Shown piece by piece: positions 1 through 8,737 of a stretch of 64,000 bases of DNA (positions are counted from its first letter, which is position 1; each line of letters starts with the position of its first letter). The notes under the pieces were generated by a model. That model was not told the DNA's origin. It worked only from the letters and a program-made list of their open reading frames with translations, and did no database searches. The position numbers were made by a program, and so were the translations under genes. Source of the stretch: Vreelandella aquamarina (GTDB lineage: Bacteria > Pseudomonadota > Gammaproteobacteria > Pseudomonadales > Halomonadaceae); contig NZ_JABYQT010000001.1 of assembly GCF_020075495.1 (NCBI RefSeq), positions 496,001 through 560,000 of the forward strand, read 5' to 3'.

Positions 1-556
1 TCTGGATACCGGGCTTTTCCTTGACCACCGTCCGGTGCGGCGCATGCTGGGAGAAATGGCCGCCAGCAAGCGCTTTTTGAATCTCTTCTGCTATACCGCC
101 ACAGCCACCGTGCAGGCGGCGCTGGGTGGGGCCAGCGACAGCGTCAGCGTGGACATGTCCAACACCTACCTTGAGTGGGCCAAGGACAACTTCGCGCTGA
201 ACCAGCTCGACCCCAGGCTGCACCGCGTTGTCCGCGATGACTGCTTCCGCTGGCTGGAAACCGCCAATGCCGAGTTCGACCTGATCTTCATGGACCCGCC
301 AACGTTTTCCAACTCCAAGAAGATGCGTGACACGCTGGATGTGCAGCGCGACCACCCGCGCCTGGTCGAGCTGGCCATGGCAAGGCTCGCGCCTGGCGGC
401 ACCCTGGTGTTTTCCAACAATCAACGCCGCTTCAAGCTCGATGAGGCGCTCAGCGAGCGCTATGCGGTCGAGGAGATCACCTCGCGCACCTTCGATCCCG
501 ACTTCCAGCGGCGCACCAACCTGCACCACGTGTTCCTGCTGCGCCACCGCGCGTGA
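1..556 (+). CDS. rlmL: RlmKL, C-terminal part (23S rRNA G2069-N7 methyltransferase domain), 5'-truncated by window
   Basis: The reading frame is open from base 2 and gives a D-T-G-L-F-L-D-H-R-P start, typical of the RlmK half of the fused RlmKL enzyme. That enzyme methylates G2445 (N-terminal domain) and G2069 (C-terminal domain) of 23S rRNA. A Rossmann SAM-binding segment (LNLFCYTATATVQAALGG) is followed by the catalytic D-P-P-T-F-S-N-S-K-K motif near window residue 95 and an F-S-N-N segment. Only about 184 residues are present; the THUMP and RlmL portions lie upstream of the window. The stop is 6 bp before the next gene's GTG. Identification is firm; the start is outside the window. Confidence 0.93.
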   Translation, partial: LDTGLFLDHRPVRRMLGEMAASKRFLNLFCYTATATVQAALGGASDSVSVDMSNTYLEWAKDNFALNQLDPRLHRVVRDDCFRWLETANAEFDLIFMDPPTFSNSKKMRDTLDVQRDHPRLVELAMARLAPGGTLVFSNNQRRFKLDEALSERYAVEEITSRTFDPDFQRRTNLHHVFLLRHRA

Positions 557-562
557 GGCGGC

Positions 563-895
563 GTGATTTCACTGACGCTCTATACCACTCTGGGCTGCCA
601 CCTGTGCGCCCAGGTGGAAGCCTTGCTGAGCGCGCTTGCCAATCAGCCGGTCGAGATCGAACGTATCGAGATCATTGAAGATGCCCGGCTGATGGAGCGC
701 TACGCCACGCGGATACCGGTAGTGGCGGATAGTCAGGGCGAAGAGCTGATAGAGGGGTTTGAGATCGAGCGCCTGGCGTCCTGGCTTCGCGCGCGGGGCT
801 GGCTTGACGAGAGCGCGTTAGATGCGCTGGCAGCCAAAGAGGCGTCGCCGCCGAAAAGCGCTTATCGGCGAAACGGGCGGCGTTTTCTAGGCTAG
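563..895 (+). CDS. Glutaredoxin-like / DUF836 thioredoxin-fold protein
   Basis: A 110-residue protein starting with GTG six bases after the rlmKL stop, so probably co-transcribed. The N-terminus (ISLTLYTTLGCHLC) is a beta strand leading to a C-x-x-C redox motif (Cys12-His-Leu-Cys15). A cis-Pro region follows (RIPVVAD, about residue 51), as in glutaredoxins, then a W-L-containing helix. The family (DUF836 / YruB-like) has unknown partners. The likely role is thiol-disulfide exchange in the cytoplasm; the substrate cannot be inferred. The C-terminal 25 residues are basic and look disordered. Confidence 0.85.
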   Translation: MISLTLYTTLGCHLCAQVEALLSALANQPVEIERIEIIEDARLMERYATRIPVVADSQGEELIEGFEIERLASWLRARGWLDESALDALAAKEASPPKSAYRRNGRRFLG

Positions 896-916
896 TGAAC
901 GCTAACTTCGGGTTGG

Positions 917-1198
917 CTACAGCAGATCCAGCAACGACAGCTGGCGCATGGCTTCCTGGCCTTCGGGCGTGTTGTCGGCCGCTTCGAGTACCTTGCGAAA
1001 TCCGCGCGACGCCTGAATGGTCGTCTCATCCTCGAGCCACATCTGGGCCTGCTCGACGGTATCGGCAAGCTGATGCTTCAAGCCGCCAAACTGCGTGCCG
1101 ATCTGCCCCCAGGCGCGGCTGAATATCCAGTCGCCGAACATGTCCTGATGAATATGCACCAGCACGTAGTCGTGGTCTGTTTCCCATCTTACGATCAC
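917..1198 (-). CDS. Small WGR-like domain protein
   Basis: A 93-residue protein with a GTG start preceded by a GGGAG-like ribosome-binding site about 8 bp upstream. The centre reads D-W-I-F-S-R-A-W-G-Q-I-G-T, which resembles the W-G-R core of WGR domains (nucleic-acid-associated modules also found in PARPs and MolR-type regulators), with Gln where Arg is usual. No other domain fits in the length. It is convergent with the upstream gene and divergent from pdxB. Function unknown; the family assignment is by motif resemblance only. Confidence 0.7.
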   Translation of the reverse strand: MIVRWETDHDYVLVHIHQDMFGDWIFSRAWGQIGTQFGGLKHQLADTVEQAQMWLEDETTIQASRGFRKVLEAADNTPEGQEAMRQLSLLDLL

Positions 1199-1340
1199 AA
1201 GCCTGCTCCCACGATGTGTCTTGTTGCTGTCTGCTCCGCACGCGCGTTTTACCGTGCTGCTTCAAAGGCTTGAATCGCCTTTTCCAATTCTCTACGGCGA
1301 GCGGTATTGTAAAGCCCATCATCGTCAAAAGGATACTGCT

Positions 1341-2495
1341 GTGAAGCTGATTGTGGACGCCAACATACCCGCCGCCGAGCGCTGCTTCGGGGCGTTCGGC
1401 ACGCTGACCCGCCTGCCGGGACGCGAGATAAGCGCCGAGCACATCAGGGATGCCGATGCCTTGATCGTGCGCTCGATTACTCAGGTAAATGAATCTCTGC
1501 TGGCCGAAAGCGCCTTGCGCTTTGTCGGCACCTGCACGATTGGGACCGACCACATCGACCATGCTGCGCTTGCCCGGCGCAACATCGCTTTTGCCAGCGC
1601 TCCGGGCTGCAATGCGGACGCGGTGGTGGATTACGTGCTGAGCAGCCTGCTGATCCTTGCCGAGCGTGACGGCTGGTCGCTGCTGGCGCGCACGGTAGGG
1701 GTCGTGGGCGTGGGTAACGTGGGCAGCCGTCTGCTTGCCCGTCTGCAGGCGTTGGGTGTGAAGACCCTGGCCTGCGACCCGCCCAGAGCCGCCGCCATGG
1801 GTGAAAAGGGCGACCAGGCGTTTGCGCCGCTGGATACGCTGATCGAGCGCTGTGATGTGCTCTGCCTGCATACGCCGCTGGTGAAGGACGGCCCTCATGC
1901 CACATACCAGTTGCTGGATGCCCAGCGGATCAACGAGCTGGCCCCAGGCACCGTGCTGCTCAACGCTGGTCGCGGCGACTGCATCGATGAAATGGCCCTG
2001 CGTGGGCGCCTGGCCGGCAAGGGGGACATCAGCGCCGTGCTCGACGTGTGGGAGAACGAGCCGAGTATCGATGCCAGCTTGCGTGATCTGGTGGCCCTGG
2101 CCACGCCCCATATCGCCGGGCACAGCCTGGATGGCAAGCTGCGCGGCACCTGGATGATTCAGCAGGCGCTGGCCGACCATGGTGGACAGGTGGCGCCGGA
2201 AGCGTTTACCGATATCTGTCCGCCGCCTGCAGTGGCTTCGCTCCACCTTCAAGAAGCGCTGCCTCTGGAGGATGCACTGCGCCTGTGTACGCGTGCGGTA
2301 TACGACGTACGTCGCGATCACGACAGCCTGCAGCGTCAAATGCACCGTCAGGGCGTCAAGGTCGGGTTTGACACTTGTCGGGCGGATTACCCCCTGCGCC
2401 GGGAGTTTGCCACGCTGATGGTCAGGCTGTCCGGCGGCGCCGCTGAGCTTGAAGCGCCACTGAGGGGAGCAGGATTTCAAGTGCAGGCAGGGTGA
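1341..2495 (+). CDS. pdxB: Erythronate-4-phosphate dehydrogenase
   Basis: A 384-residue D-2-hydroxyacid dehydrogenase that oxidises 4-phosphoerythronate in the DXP-dependent route to pyridoxal 5'-phosphate. The NAD-binding motif is V-V-G-V-G-N-V-G-S (about residue 122). The catalytic Arg lies in NAGRGD, the Glu in W-E-N-E-P, and the His in TPHIAGHS, in the family order. A C-terminal PdxB dimerisation domain follows. The GTG at 1341 is chosen because it has AAAGGA upstream and starts directly with KLIVDANIPA; the frame is open further upstream without homology. Three 19-bp tandem repeats follow the stop. Confidence 0.96.
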   Translation: MKLIVDANIPAAERCFGAFGTLTRLPGREISAEHIRDADALIVRSITQVNESLLAESALRFVGTCTIGTDHIDHAALARRNIAFASAPGCNADAVVDYVLSSLLILAERDGWSLLARTVGVVGVGNVGSRLLARLQALGVKTLACDPPRAAAMGEKGDQAFAPLDTLIERCDVLCLHTPLVKDGPHATYQLLDAQRINELAPGTVLLNAGRGDCIDEMALRGRLAGKGDISAVLDVWENEPSIDASLRDLVALATPHIAGHSLDGKLRGTWMIQQALADHGGQVAPEAFTDICPPPAVASLHLQEALPLEDALRLCTRAVYDVRRDHDSLQRQMHRQGVKVGFDTCRADYPLRREFATLMVRLSGGAAELEAPLRGAGFQVQAG

Positions 2496-2502
2496 GACAA
2501 TG

Positions 2503-2559
2503 CGGCACAAGACGTTATAGTCGGTACAAGGCGTTATAGTCGGTACAAGGCGTTATAGC
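2503..2559. repeat. Three tandem 19-bp repeats after pdxB
   Basis: The units are 2503-2521, 2522-2540 and 2541-2559. Consensus cggtacaaggcgttatagt; the first copy has two substitutions and the third differs in its last base. The array begins 8 bp after the pdxB stop and every unit carries a TAG. No hairpin or protein-coding sense is evident. Confidence 0.9.
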
Positions 2560-2664
2560 TCGTGTGGCCCTTGAAGGTGCCCTGCACGCATGAAGTAAGC
2601 TGCGAGTGGTCAAATTGCTGGGTATCAACTAATAATTGAGTGTTGAACGACCGGGCGATAACAA

Positions 2665-3756
2665 ATGATTACCTTACCGACAGAAACTATTGGCAGCATA
2701 CCCCGCTCAGAAACGCTGATGCAGGCTCAGCGACAATATGATGCCGGGAACATCGACGCAGCGACGATGGAGACGTTCTACAGTGACGCCGTTCAACAGA
2801 CGATGCGTGAGCTGGAAGCCACAGGCTCTCCCATCATTACCGACGGCGAGCAGCGTAAAACCCATAGCTTTGCTACCTATTCAGTGGAAAGCGGCAAGAA
2901 CATTGCGCCCGACGGGCTCGAAATACCTTTCAGTGATGGTCACGTTCGTCGTTTGCCCCGCTTGACGGCGGGGCCTTTCCGGTACGCCTTGTCTGCGGCA
3001 GACACGCTGGCAATGGCCAGGCAGTACACGCAGTTGCCCATGAAGCAGGCCATTATCTCGGTATCGGCAATGAGCCTGTTGTATCCCACCGATGGTATCC
3101 CGGGTTACAGCCGTGAAACCTTTCTGGATGACCTGGTTGACGAGCAGGAAAAGGAGATACGCGGCTGCTTTGCCGCTGGCGCGCAGAAGGTGCAGATCGA
3201 TTTCACGGAAGGTCGGCTGGCGCTCAAGCTCGACCCGAGTGGCAGCGTGCTCAACAGTTTTATCGAGTTGAATAATCGGGTTCTGGCGCGCCTTGTTGAT
3301 GCCGAACGCCACGCCATCGGCATTCACACCTGCCCGGGCGCCGATCATGACGCCACCCACAGCGCCGATGTGGATTATGCCGAGCTGCTCCCCAGCCTCT
3401 TTGAACTCAAGGCCCGCGATTTTTACATTGCCATGGCCGCCGAGGCAGATCCCGAGCGGGGGTTGAAAATCGTTGCCCGCTATCTGAAACCGTGGCAGCG
3501 CGCCTTCATCGGCGTTATTGATGTCAATGATCCGCGAATCGAAACACCCGAGGAAGTCTGCGCACGCGTCTTGCAGGCTGCGCGCCATATCCCGCTGGCA
3601 CAGCTGGGCACTACCGATGACTGTGGATACTCGCCATTTTGCGATGACACCTCAACGTCACGGGAGACTGCGTTTGCCAAGATCAAGGCTCGCGTGGAGG
3701 GGACCGCGATGGCCGCCAGGAAGCTGACAGTGCAACGTGGCATGTTGCATGAATAA
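2665..3756 (+). CDS. Stand-alone MetE C-terminal-like cobalamin-independent methionine synthase family protein
   Basis: A 363-residue TIM-barrel protein corresponding to the catalytic half of MetE. The I-G-S-I-P-R-S motif near the N-terminus binds folate in the family. The zinc-binding H-T-C-P-G (about residue 213) and a later D-C-G-Y-S-P-F-C supply the usual His/Cys/Cys ligands. Full MetE is about 750 residues; this form lacks the N-terminal barrel, as in many stand-alone paralogues whose methyl donor and acceptor are often not MetE's own. The stop overlaps the start of the diguanylate cyclase gene, so the two are probably translationally coupled. Substrate uncertain. Confidence 0.85.
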   Translation: MITLPTETIGSIPRSETLMQAQRQYDAGNIDAATMETFYSDAVQQTMRELEATGSPIITDGEQRKTHSFATYSVESGKNIAPDGLEIPFSDGHVRRLPRLTAGPFRYALSAADTLAMARQYTQLPMKQAIISVSAMSLLYPTDGIPGYSRETFLDDLVDEQEKEIRGCFAAGAQKVQIDFTEGRLALKLDPSGSVLNSFIELNNRVLARLVDAERHAIGIHTCPGADHDATHSADVDYAELLPSLFELKARDFYIAMAAEADPERGLKIVARYLKPWQRAFIGVIDVNDPRIETPEEVCARVLQAARHIPLAQLGTTDDCGYSPFCDDTSTSRETAFAKIKARVEGTAMAARKLTVQRGMLHE

Positions 3757-4696
3757 AAGGCAGGCCCTTGTTCAGAGCCTTGCCGTCTTTGACGCGCGAG
3801 AGCGCCTGGTCGACTGGAATCCGGGGTTCGTTGAAGAGTTCGCCGATGCCGCCTCGATCGTGGCCCAGGGCGTCAGCGCACGCGATATCTCTAGCGCGTG
3901 TCTGCTGCCGGAACGCGCGCTCGACCTTGGCTGGTCGCTGTACGGCGCTCCTCCCCAGAGGTTCGAATACATCAATAACCGACGATCCATTTCGGTAGCG
4001 CAGCATCTCGGCGTCAATGGCCACATTTTTCGGGTTGCACAAAGCACTCATGCCACGCCACCTCTGCACGCTGGCATGCTGGATGAAAATGCTGAGTTGC
4101 TGCGTTCAGCCGCGTTGCAGATTTCAGCGGCGGTACTCAAGCGCCGCGAGCAGGAAACGCTTCGGTTGCATGAGCTGGCGCTCAAGGACGGCTTGACCGG
4201 TATTGCCAACCGACGCTATTTCGATGAATTTCTCGACATCGAGTGGCAACGCTGCAAACAGAGCCAGTTGCCGCTATCAGCCATCTTCATCGATATCGAC
4301 TACTTCAAAGCCTACAACGACCTCTATGGTCATCTGAATGGAGACGTATGCCTAAAGGCCATCGCTTCAACCCTGAAGGATCACCTGCATCGTCCTGGAG
4401 GCCTGGTCGCGCGTTATGGCGGGGAGGAGTTTACCTGTCTGTTGCCAGGGGCTGACCTGGGCGAGGCGACTCAAAAGGCCGAGGAACTCGAGCAGGCGGT
4501 CAGAGCGCTTGCCATCCCCCATGAAAAGTCCGGTGCCTTGCCTATCGTGACGATCAGCCTGGGAGTTGCCACGGTGCCGTGTATTACTGGGAGCGATACG
4601 TCGGTGCTGGTCAAGGCAGCCGACCTGGCGCTTTACAAGGCCAAGGCAGCTGGGCGGGGGTGTGTACGCTCGACGCTTTGTACATCCCCTTGTTGA
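3749..4696 (+). CDS. PAS-GGDEF diguanylate cyclase
   Basis: About 315 residues, cytosolic, with no membrane segment. A PAS-like N-terminal region (AVFDARERLVDWNPGF) precedes a helical linker (EQETLRLHELALKDGLTGIANRR) and a GGDEF domain. The D-x-L-T-G-x-x-N-R motif and G-G-E-E-F (residues 224-228) are intact, so c-di-GMP synthesis is expected. The product-inhibition I-site, normally R-x-x-D five residues before GGDEF, reads R-P-G-G (215-218). The Asp is lost, which predicts reduced feedback inhibition. I chose ATG 3749, which overlaps the upstream gene by 8 bp; ATG 3737 is an alternative. Pairing with a MetE-like gene is unusual. Confidence 0.9.
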   Translation: MNKRQALVQSLAVFDARERLVDWNPGFVEEFADAASIVAQGVSARDISSACLLPERALDLGWSLYGAPPQRFEYINNRRSISVAQHLGVNGHIFRVAQSTHATPPLHAGMLDENAELLRSAALQISAAVLKRREQETLRLHELALKDGLTGIANRRYFDEFLDIEWQRCKQSQLPLSAIFIDIDYFKAYNDLYGHLNGDVCLKAIASTLKDHLHRPGGLVARYGGEEFTCLLPGADLGEATQKAEELEQAVRALAIPHEKSGALPIVTISLGVATVPCITGSDTSVLVKAADLALYKAKAAGRGCVRSTLCTSPC

Positions 4697-4777
4697 GTAT
4701 GTGGGGCGAGGCAATCCCTGTCTGTGTCAGACGCCCAGTATCGAGATCGCCCCGCCATGCCATATCAACCGATGGCT

Positions 4778-5683
4778 CTACTGACGGTAGGCGGCTTCCT
4801 TCAGCGCGCGGATACGGTCATCCAGCGGTGGGTGGCTGGCCAGCAGCTGCTGCATCAGCGAACGGGTCTGGCCCTTGGTAATCGCCATGGCGCGCATGGT
4901 GTCCGGCATCTGGTCGGGCATTTCGGTTTCCGCCTTCAGGCGCGCCAGTGCATTGACCATGGCACCGGTGCCGGCGAGCCGCGCGCCCGCTTCATCGGCG
5001 CGGTATTCACGAAAGCGCGAGAACCACGCCACGATGGCGGAGGCCACGATGCCGAAGACGATCTCGGCCACGATCACCACCGCAAAGTAGCCCATGAACC
5101 CCAGACCGCCTTCGCCGCCGCTGCGGCTTTTGAGAAAGCCATCCACCAGTTGGGCCACCACGCGGGCAAAGAACATCACGAAGGTGTTCACCACGCCCTG
5201 GATCAGCGCCAGCGTCACCATGTCGCCATTGGCCACGTGGCCAATCTCGTGGGCCAGCACGGCGCGCACCTCTTCAGGGCGCATACGGTTCAAAAGCCCC
5301 GCGGATACCGCCACCAGCGCATCGTTCTTGTTCCAGCCGGTCGCAAAGGCATTGGACTGCTGGGCAGGGAAGATACCCACCTCGGGTGTCTTGATACCTG
5401 CTTCGCGGGAAAGCTCGGCCACGGTATCCACCAGCCACTGTTCGGTGGAGTTGGAGGGTGTCTCGATGATTACCGTGCCGGTGCTGCGCTTGGCCATCCA
5501 CTTGGATATGAACAGCGACACCAGCGACCCGACCATGCCGAACACGAAGCAGAAGATCAGCAGGCCGGTAAAGTCAATGCCCTGGCTACGCAGGTAGCCT
5601 TCAACGCCAAACAGGCGCAGCGTGATACTGGCGACCAGCACCACCGCCAGGTTGGTGGCTAAAAACAGCACTATTCGCATCAT
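4778..5683 (-). CDS. htpX: Membrane zinc metalloprotease HtpX
   Basis: A 301-residue M48B protease. Two N-terminal membrane segments (about 4-24 and 38-60) are followed by the zinc-binding H-E-I-G-H (145-149) in the cytosolic domain, two more hydrophobic segments, and the third ligand region ([10 protein letters not shown]). HtpX degrades misfolded inner-membrane proteins and is normally part of the envelope or heat-shock response. An AAGGGAGA ribosome-binding site sits about 9 bp before tandem ATGs. The length matches the family (about 290-300). Confidence 0.96.
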   Translation of the reverse strand: MMRIVLFLATNLAVVLVASITLRLFGVEGYLRSQGIDFTGLLIFCFVFGMVGSLVSLFISKWMAKRSTGTVIIETPSNSTEQWLVDTVAELSREAGIKTPEVGIFPAQQSNAFATGWNKNDALVAVSAGLLNRMRPEEVRAVLAHEIGHVANGDMVTLALIQGVVNTFVMFFARVVAQLVDGFLKSRSGGEGGLGFMGYFAVVIVAEIVFGIVASAIVAWFSRFREYRADEAGARLAGTGAMVNALARLKAETEMPDQMPDTMRAMAITKGQTRSLMQQLLASHPPLDDRIRALKEAAYRQ

Positions 5684-5774
5684 GGTACGAAATCTCCCTT
5701 AGAGGTCATCAATGCGTCACTGGAATACGGGTTAGATAGGTGCACACAGGGCCAGGTTCAAGCCATCCAACGCT

Positions 5775-7091
5775 TTATTGACGATAGCGCGCCAGGAAGT
5801 TGCCAAATCGGTCAAGCGCATCGCCCAACTGGTCAGCCCAGGGCAGGGTCACGATACGCACGTGGTCCGGCTCCGGCCAGTTGAACGCCGTGCCCTGTAC
5901 CAGCAGGATCTTCTCCTGCAAGAGCAGATCCAGCACCAGCTTCTGGTCGTCCTGAATGTTGAAGACCTTGGGATCCAGACGCGGAAAGGCATAAAGCGCC
6001 CCCTTGGGCGTGACACAGGACACCCCGGGGATGGCGTTGAGCTTCTCCACCGTGATGTCCCGCTGGGCCAGCAGCCTGCCGCCCGGCAGGATCAGGTCGT
6101 TGATCGACTGATAGCCGCCCAGCGCGGTCTGGATGGCGTGCTGGGCGGGCACGTTGGCGCACAGGCGCATCGAGGCCAGCATGGTCAGGCCTTGAATGAA
6201 ATCTCGGGCGCGCTGCTTGGCAAGCGTGCCGGAAATGGTCATCCAGCCAGAACGGAAGCCCGCACAGCGGTAGCTCTTGGAGAGCCCGTTCATGGTGATC
6301 ACCAGCTGGTCATCATCGGCCAGCGCACCGGTGGCGGTGTGTTCGATGCCGTCGTAGAGAATCTTGTCGTAGATCTCGTCGGAAAACACCACCAGATTGT
6401 GCTGTTTGGCCACGGCGAGTACGTCACGCACCACCGACGGCGGATAGACGGCGCCGGTCGGGTTGTTGGGGTTGATCAGTACGATGGCACGGGTGCGGTT
6501 GGTGATCTTGGCGCGGATGTCGGCAATGTCCGGTGTCCAGTCTGCCTGCTCGTCGCACATGTAGTGTACGCCGTGGCCGCCGGAAAGGTGTGCCGCCGCC
6601 GTCCAGAGCGGATAGTCCGGCGCGGGGATCAGTACTTCATCGCCGTCGTTCAAGAGCGCCTGCATGCACATCACGATCAGCTCGGACACGCCGTTGCCGA
6701 TGTAGATATCCTCGATGCCGACGCCGGGAATCTCCTTGCGTTGACACTCCTGCATGATCGCCTTGCGCGCCGAGTACAGGCCCTTGGAGTCGCAGTAGCC
6801 CTGGGCCGTCGGCAGGTTGCGCATCACATCCTGCAGGATCTCTTCCGGTGCCTCGAACCCGAACGGTGCGGGGTTGCCGATGTTCAGCTTCAGGATCCGC
6901 TGGCCTTCCTCTTCCAGGCGCTTGGCGTGGTCGAGCACCGGGCCGCGAATGTCGTAGCACACGTTGTTCAGCTTGTGTGATTTGCGAAGTTCCGCAGGCT
7001 GACGCGAGGCGTCGGCAGGCTGGGTGTCCAGCGTGGTTGGTCGAGACTCGGTAGACGGGTCAACGGGCGTTTGAGGCTGCGAGGTTTCCAT
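5775..7091 (-). CDS. alaA: Glutamate-pyruvate (alanine) aminotransferase, AlaA-type
   Basis: Class I PLP aminotransferase, about 438 residues. The body matches AlaA closely: NVCYDIRGPV near the start, AQGYCDSKGL, N-P-N-N-P-T-G, and the PLP lysine in NGLSKSYR followed by AGFRSGW. It makes alanine from pyruvate and glutamate. A proline/threonine-rich extension of roughly 35 residues precedes the conserved part and looks disordered. ATG 7091 is preferred to the upstream TTG at 7106; neither has a strong ribosome-binding site. Confidence 0.92.
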   Translation of the reverse strand: METSQPQTPVDPSTESRPTTLDTQPADASRQPAELRKSHKLNNVCYDIRGPVLDHAKRLEEEGQRILKLNIGNPAPFGFEAPEEILQDVMRNLPTAQGYCDSKGLYSARKAIMQECQRKEIPGVGIEDIYIGNGVSELIVMCMQALLNDGDEVLIPAPDYPLWTAAAHLSGGHGVHYMCDEQADWTPDIADIRAKITNRTRAIVLINPNNPTGAVYPPSVVRDVLAVAKQHNLVVFSDEIYDKILYDGIEHTATGALADDDQLVITMNGLSKSYRCAGFRSGWMTISGTLAKQRARDFIQGLTMLASMRLCANVPAQHAIQTALGGYQSINDLILPGGRLLAQRDITVEKLNAIPGVSCVTPKGALYAFPRLDPKVFNIQDDQKLVLDLLLQEKILLVQGTAFNWPEPDHVRIVTLPWADQLGDALDRFGNFLARYRQ

Positions 7092-7148
7092 GAGTGAGGT
7101 ATCCAAAGGTGTCCAAAGGCCGTGCGGCGGCGCCGGGCGTTCTTTTCA

Positions 7149-8102
7149 TTATGCGTCGGAAGGTGCCTGATTGTCTTCGTCATCGTACACGATGGGCGGC
7201 GGAATATCGGCAGGGGTTTCAAGGGTCAAGCGGCCAAGCTTGCCATCGCGCAGCTCGTGCAGCAGCACTTCCGCGCCGCGGTGCAGGTCGACTTCGCCAC
7301 CCGGGCGAAGCCCGCCGCGCTTGCCGGCAATCTCCTTCAAGATGGCGTGGCCATCGAAGCCCGCCAGCGCCAAGAAGTCGGGCCTCTTCGGGCCATCGGC
7401 GTCCACCTCGCTGTCCACCGGGGCTTCATAGGCCGGCAGCGCCTTGAGCTTGTAGCGTGCACTCAGCTCGTTCGGGTAGCGCTTGGCAAGCTCGGCGCTG
7501 GCCACGATAGCCACATCGGTATACTCGATGGCGGTATCGCGGATGGCGCCGCTGGCCGCCAGCCGATAGGCGCTGGCCTGGTCTTCAATCTTGGGCCACA
7601 GTACGCCAGGGGTGTCGATCAGCGCCACGCGGCCATCGATACGCACCTTCTGCTGGCGCTTGGTCACGGCCGGCTCATTGCCGGTCTTGGCAATCTTGCG
7701 CCCGGCCAGGCCATTGATGAGCGTTGATTTACCCACGTTGGGAATACCCATCACCATCACGCGAACGTCGCGGTCGGCGCGCACGGCGCCGGCAAGCTCA
7801 TGACAAAGCTTGGGAATCTTCTTCAGTTCACGAGTGTTCGTGGTGGTAATGGCCAGCGCTCGGGTATCGTCCTGGGCATCGAAAAAAGCCACCCATTCGG
7901 CCGTGCGCTCGGGGTCTGCCAAATCCGCTCGCGAAAGAATCTTCAACACCGGCTTGTGTCGGGTCAGCTCGGCCAGCATCGGATTGGCGCTGGAGTAGGG
8001 CAGGCGGGCATCGAGCACCTCGATGACCACGTCGATTTCCGGCAGCGCATCCTTGATCTGGCGGCGGGCCTTGTTCATATGTCCGGGGAACCAGCCGAGC
8101 AT
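7149..8102 (-). CDS. ylqF: Ribosome biogenesis GTPase YlqF/RbgA
   Basis: A circularly permuted GTPase of about 317 residues for late assembly of the 50S subunit. The motif order is permuted as expected: G4-like region (SRADLAD), then G1 (GIPNVGKSTLIN), G2/G3 (DTPGVLWP). The start W-F-P-G-H-M is diagnostic of the family. ATG 8102 is chosen because GGAGAG lies just upstream; an in-frame ATG seven codons earlier lacks this spacing. The C-terminus is acidic. Confidence 0.95.
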   Translation of the reverse strand: MLGWFPGHMNKARRQIKDALPEIDVVIEVLDARLPYSSANPMLAELTRHKPVLKILSRADLADPERTAEWVAFFDAQDDTRALAITTTNTRELKKIPKLCHELAGAVRADRDVRVMVMGIPNVGKSTLINGLAGRKIAKTGNEPAVTKRQQKVRIDGRVALIDTPGVLWPKIEDQASAYRLAASGAIRDTAIEYTDVAIVASAELAKRYPNELSARYKLKALPAYEAPVDSEVDADGPKRPDFLALAGFDGHAILKEIAGKRGGLRPGGEVDLHRGAEVLLHELRDGKLGRLTLETPADIPPPIVYDDEDNQAPSDA

Positions 8103-8214
8103 GGGTCTCTCCTGCAAGCACAAAAAAACGGGCTGCCATTATAGCAGCCCATCTTGTCTGGCGCTGATCTACTGTATCGGCGTGTTGGCGGCCTTCACTC
8201 GGCCTGGCGCAACG

Positions 8215-8613
8215 CTACTCGCCAGGATGAAACTCGAGCGATACGGAGTTGATGCAGTAGCGAAGCCCCGTCGACTCGGGCGGCCCGTCTGGAAAGACGT
8301 GGCCCAGATGAGCGTCACAGTGAGAACACACCACTTCCGTGCGCACCATGCCGTGAGAGGTATCTTCATGCTCTTCTACGCTATGGCGGCCCAAGGGGCG
8401 GTCAAAGCTTGGCCAGCCGCAACCCGCGTCGAACTTGTGCTCGTTTTCAAACAGCGGCGCATGACAGCAGATGCAGTGGTAGATTCCCTGTTCATCGCGA
8501 ACCTGGTAATCGCCGGTAAAAGGACGTTCGGTACCTTTCTCGCGCGCTACCCGGTACTGCTCCGGGGTCAACTGTTCGCGCCACTGCTCGGGGGATTTTT
8601 CGATTTTGGCCAT
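8215..8613 (-). CDS. msrB: Peptide-methionine (R)-S-oxide reductase
   Basis: A 132-residue MsrB that reduces methionine-R-sulfoxide in proteins. Two zinc C-x-x-C pairs are present (CICC and CSHC), along with G-C-G-W-P-S-F and the catalytic R-Y-C-I-N. ATG 8613 has AAGGAGG about 7 bp upstream, which settles it over an in-frame ATG further out. It stands alone as an oxidative-stress repair gene. Confidence 0.96.
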   Translation of the reverse strand: MAKIEKSPEQWREQLTPEQYRVAREKGTERPFTGDYQVRDEQGIYHCICCHAPLFENEHKFDAGCGWPSFDRPLGRHSVEEHEDTSHGMVRTEVVCSHCDAHLGHVFPDGPPESTGLRYCINSVSLEFHPGE

Positions 8614-8737
8614 GAGCGCCTCCTTGAATGGCGTTTGATAGCAGACCCTTGCCGCATGGGCAAGGGTCACTGAAGACCACCTCCGGCGGTATGAGGTTCA
8701 GTTTAGGCCATAAGCGCCCAGGAGCCCAAGCGAGCGC

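Noticed and set aside
1026..2510. 494-residue minus-strand ORF
   Set aside because: Antisense shadow of pdxB; composition typical of high-G+C reverse frames.
5778..6980. 400-residue plus-strand ORF
   Set aside because: Antisense shadow of alaA, which is certain from its motifs.
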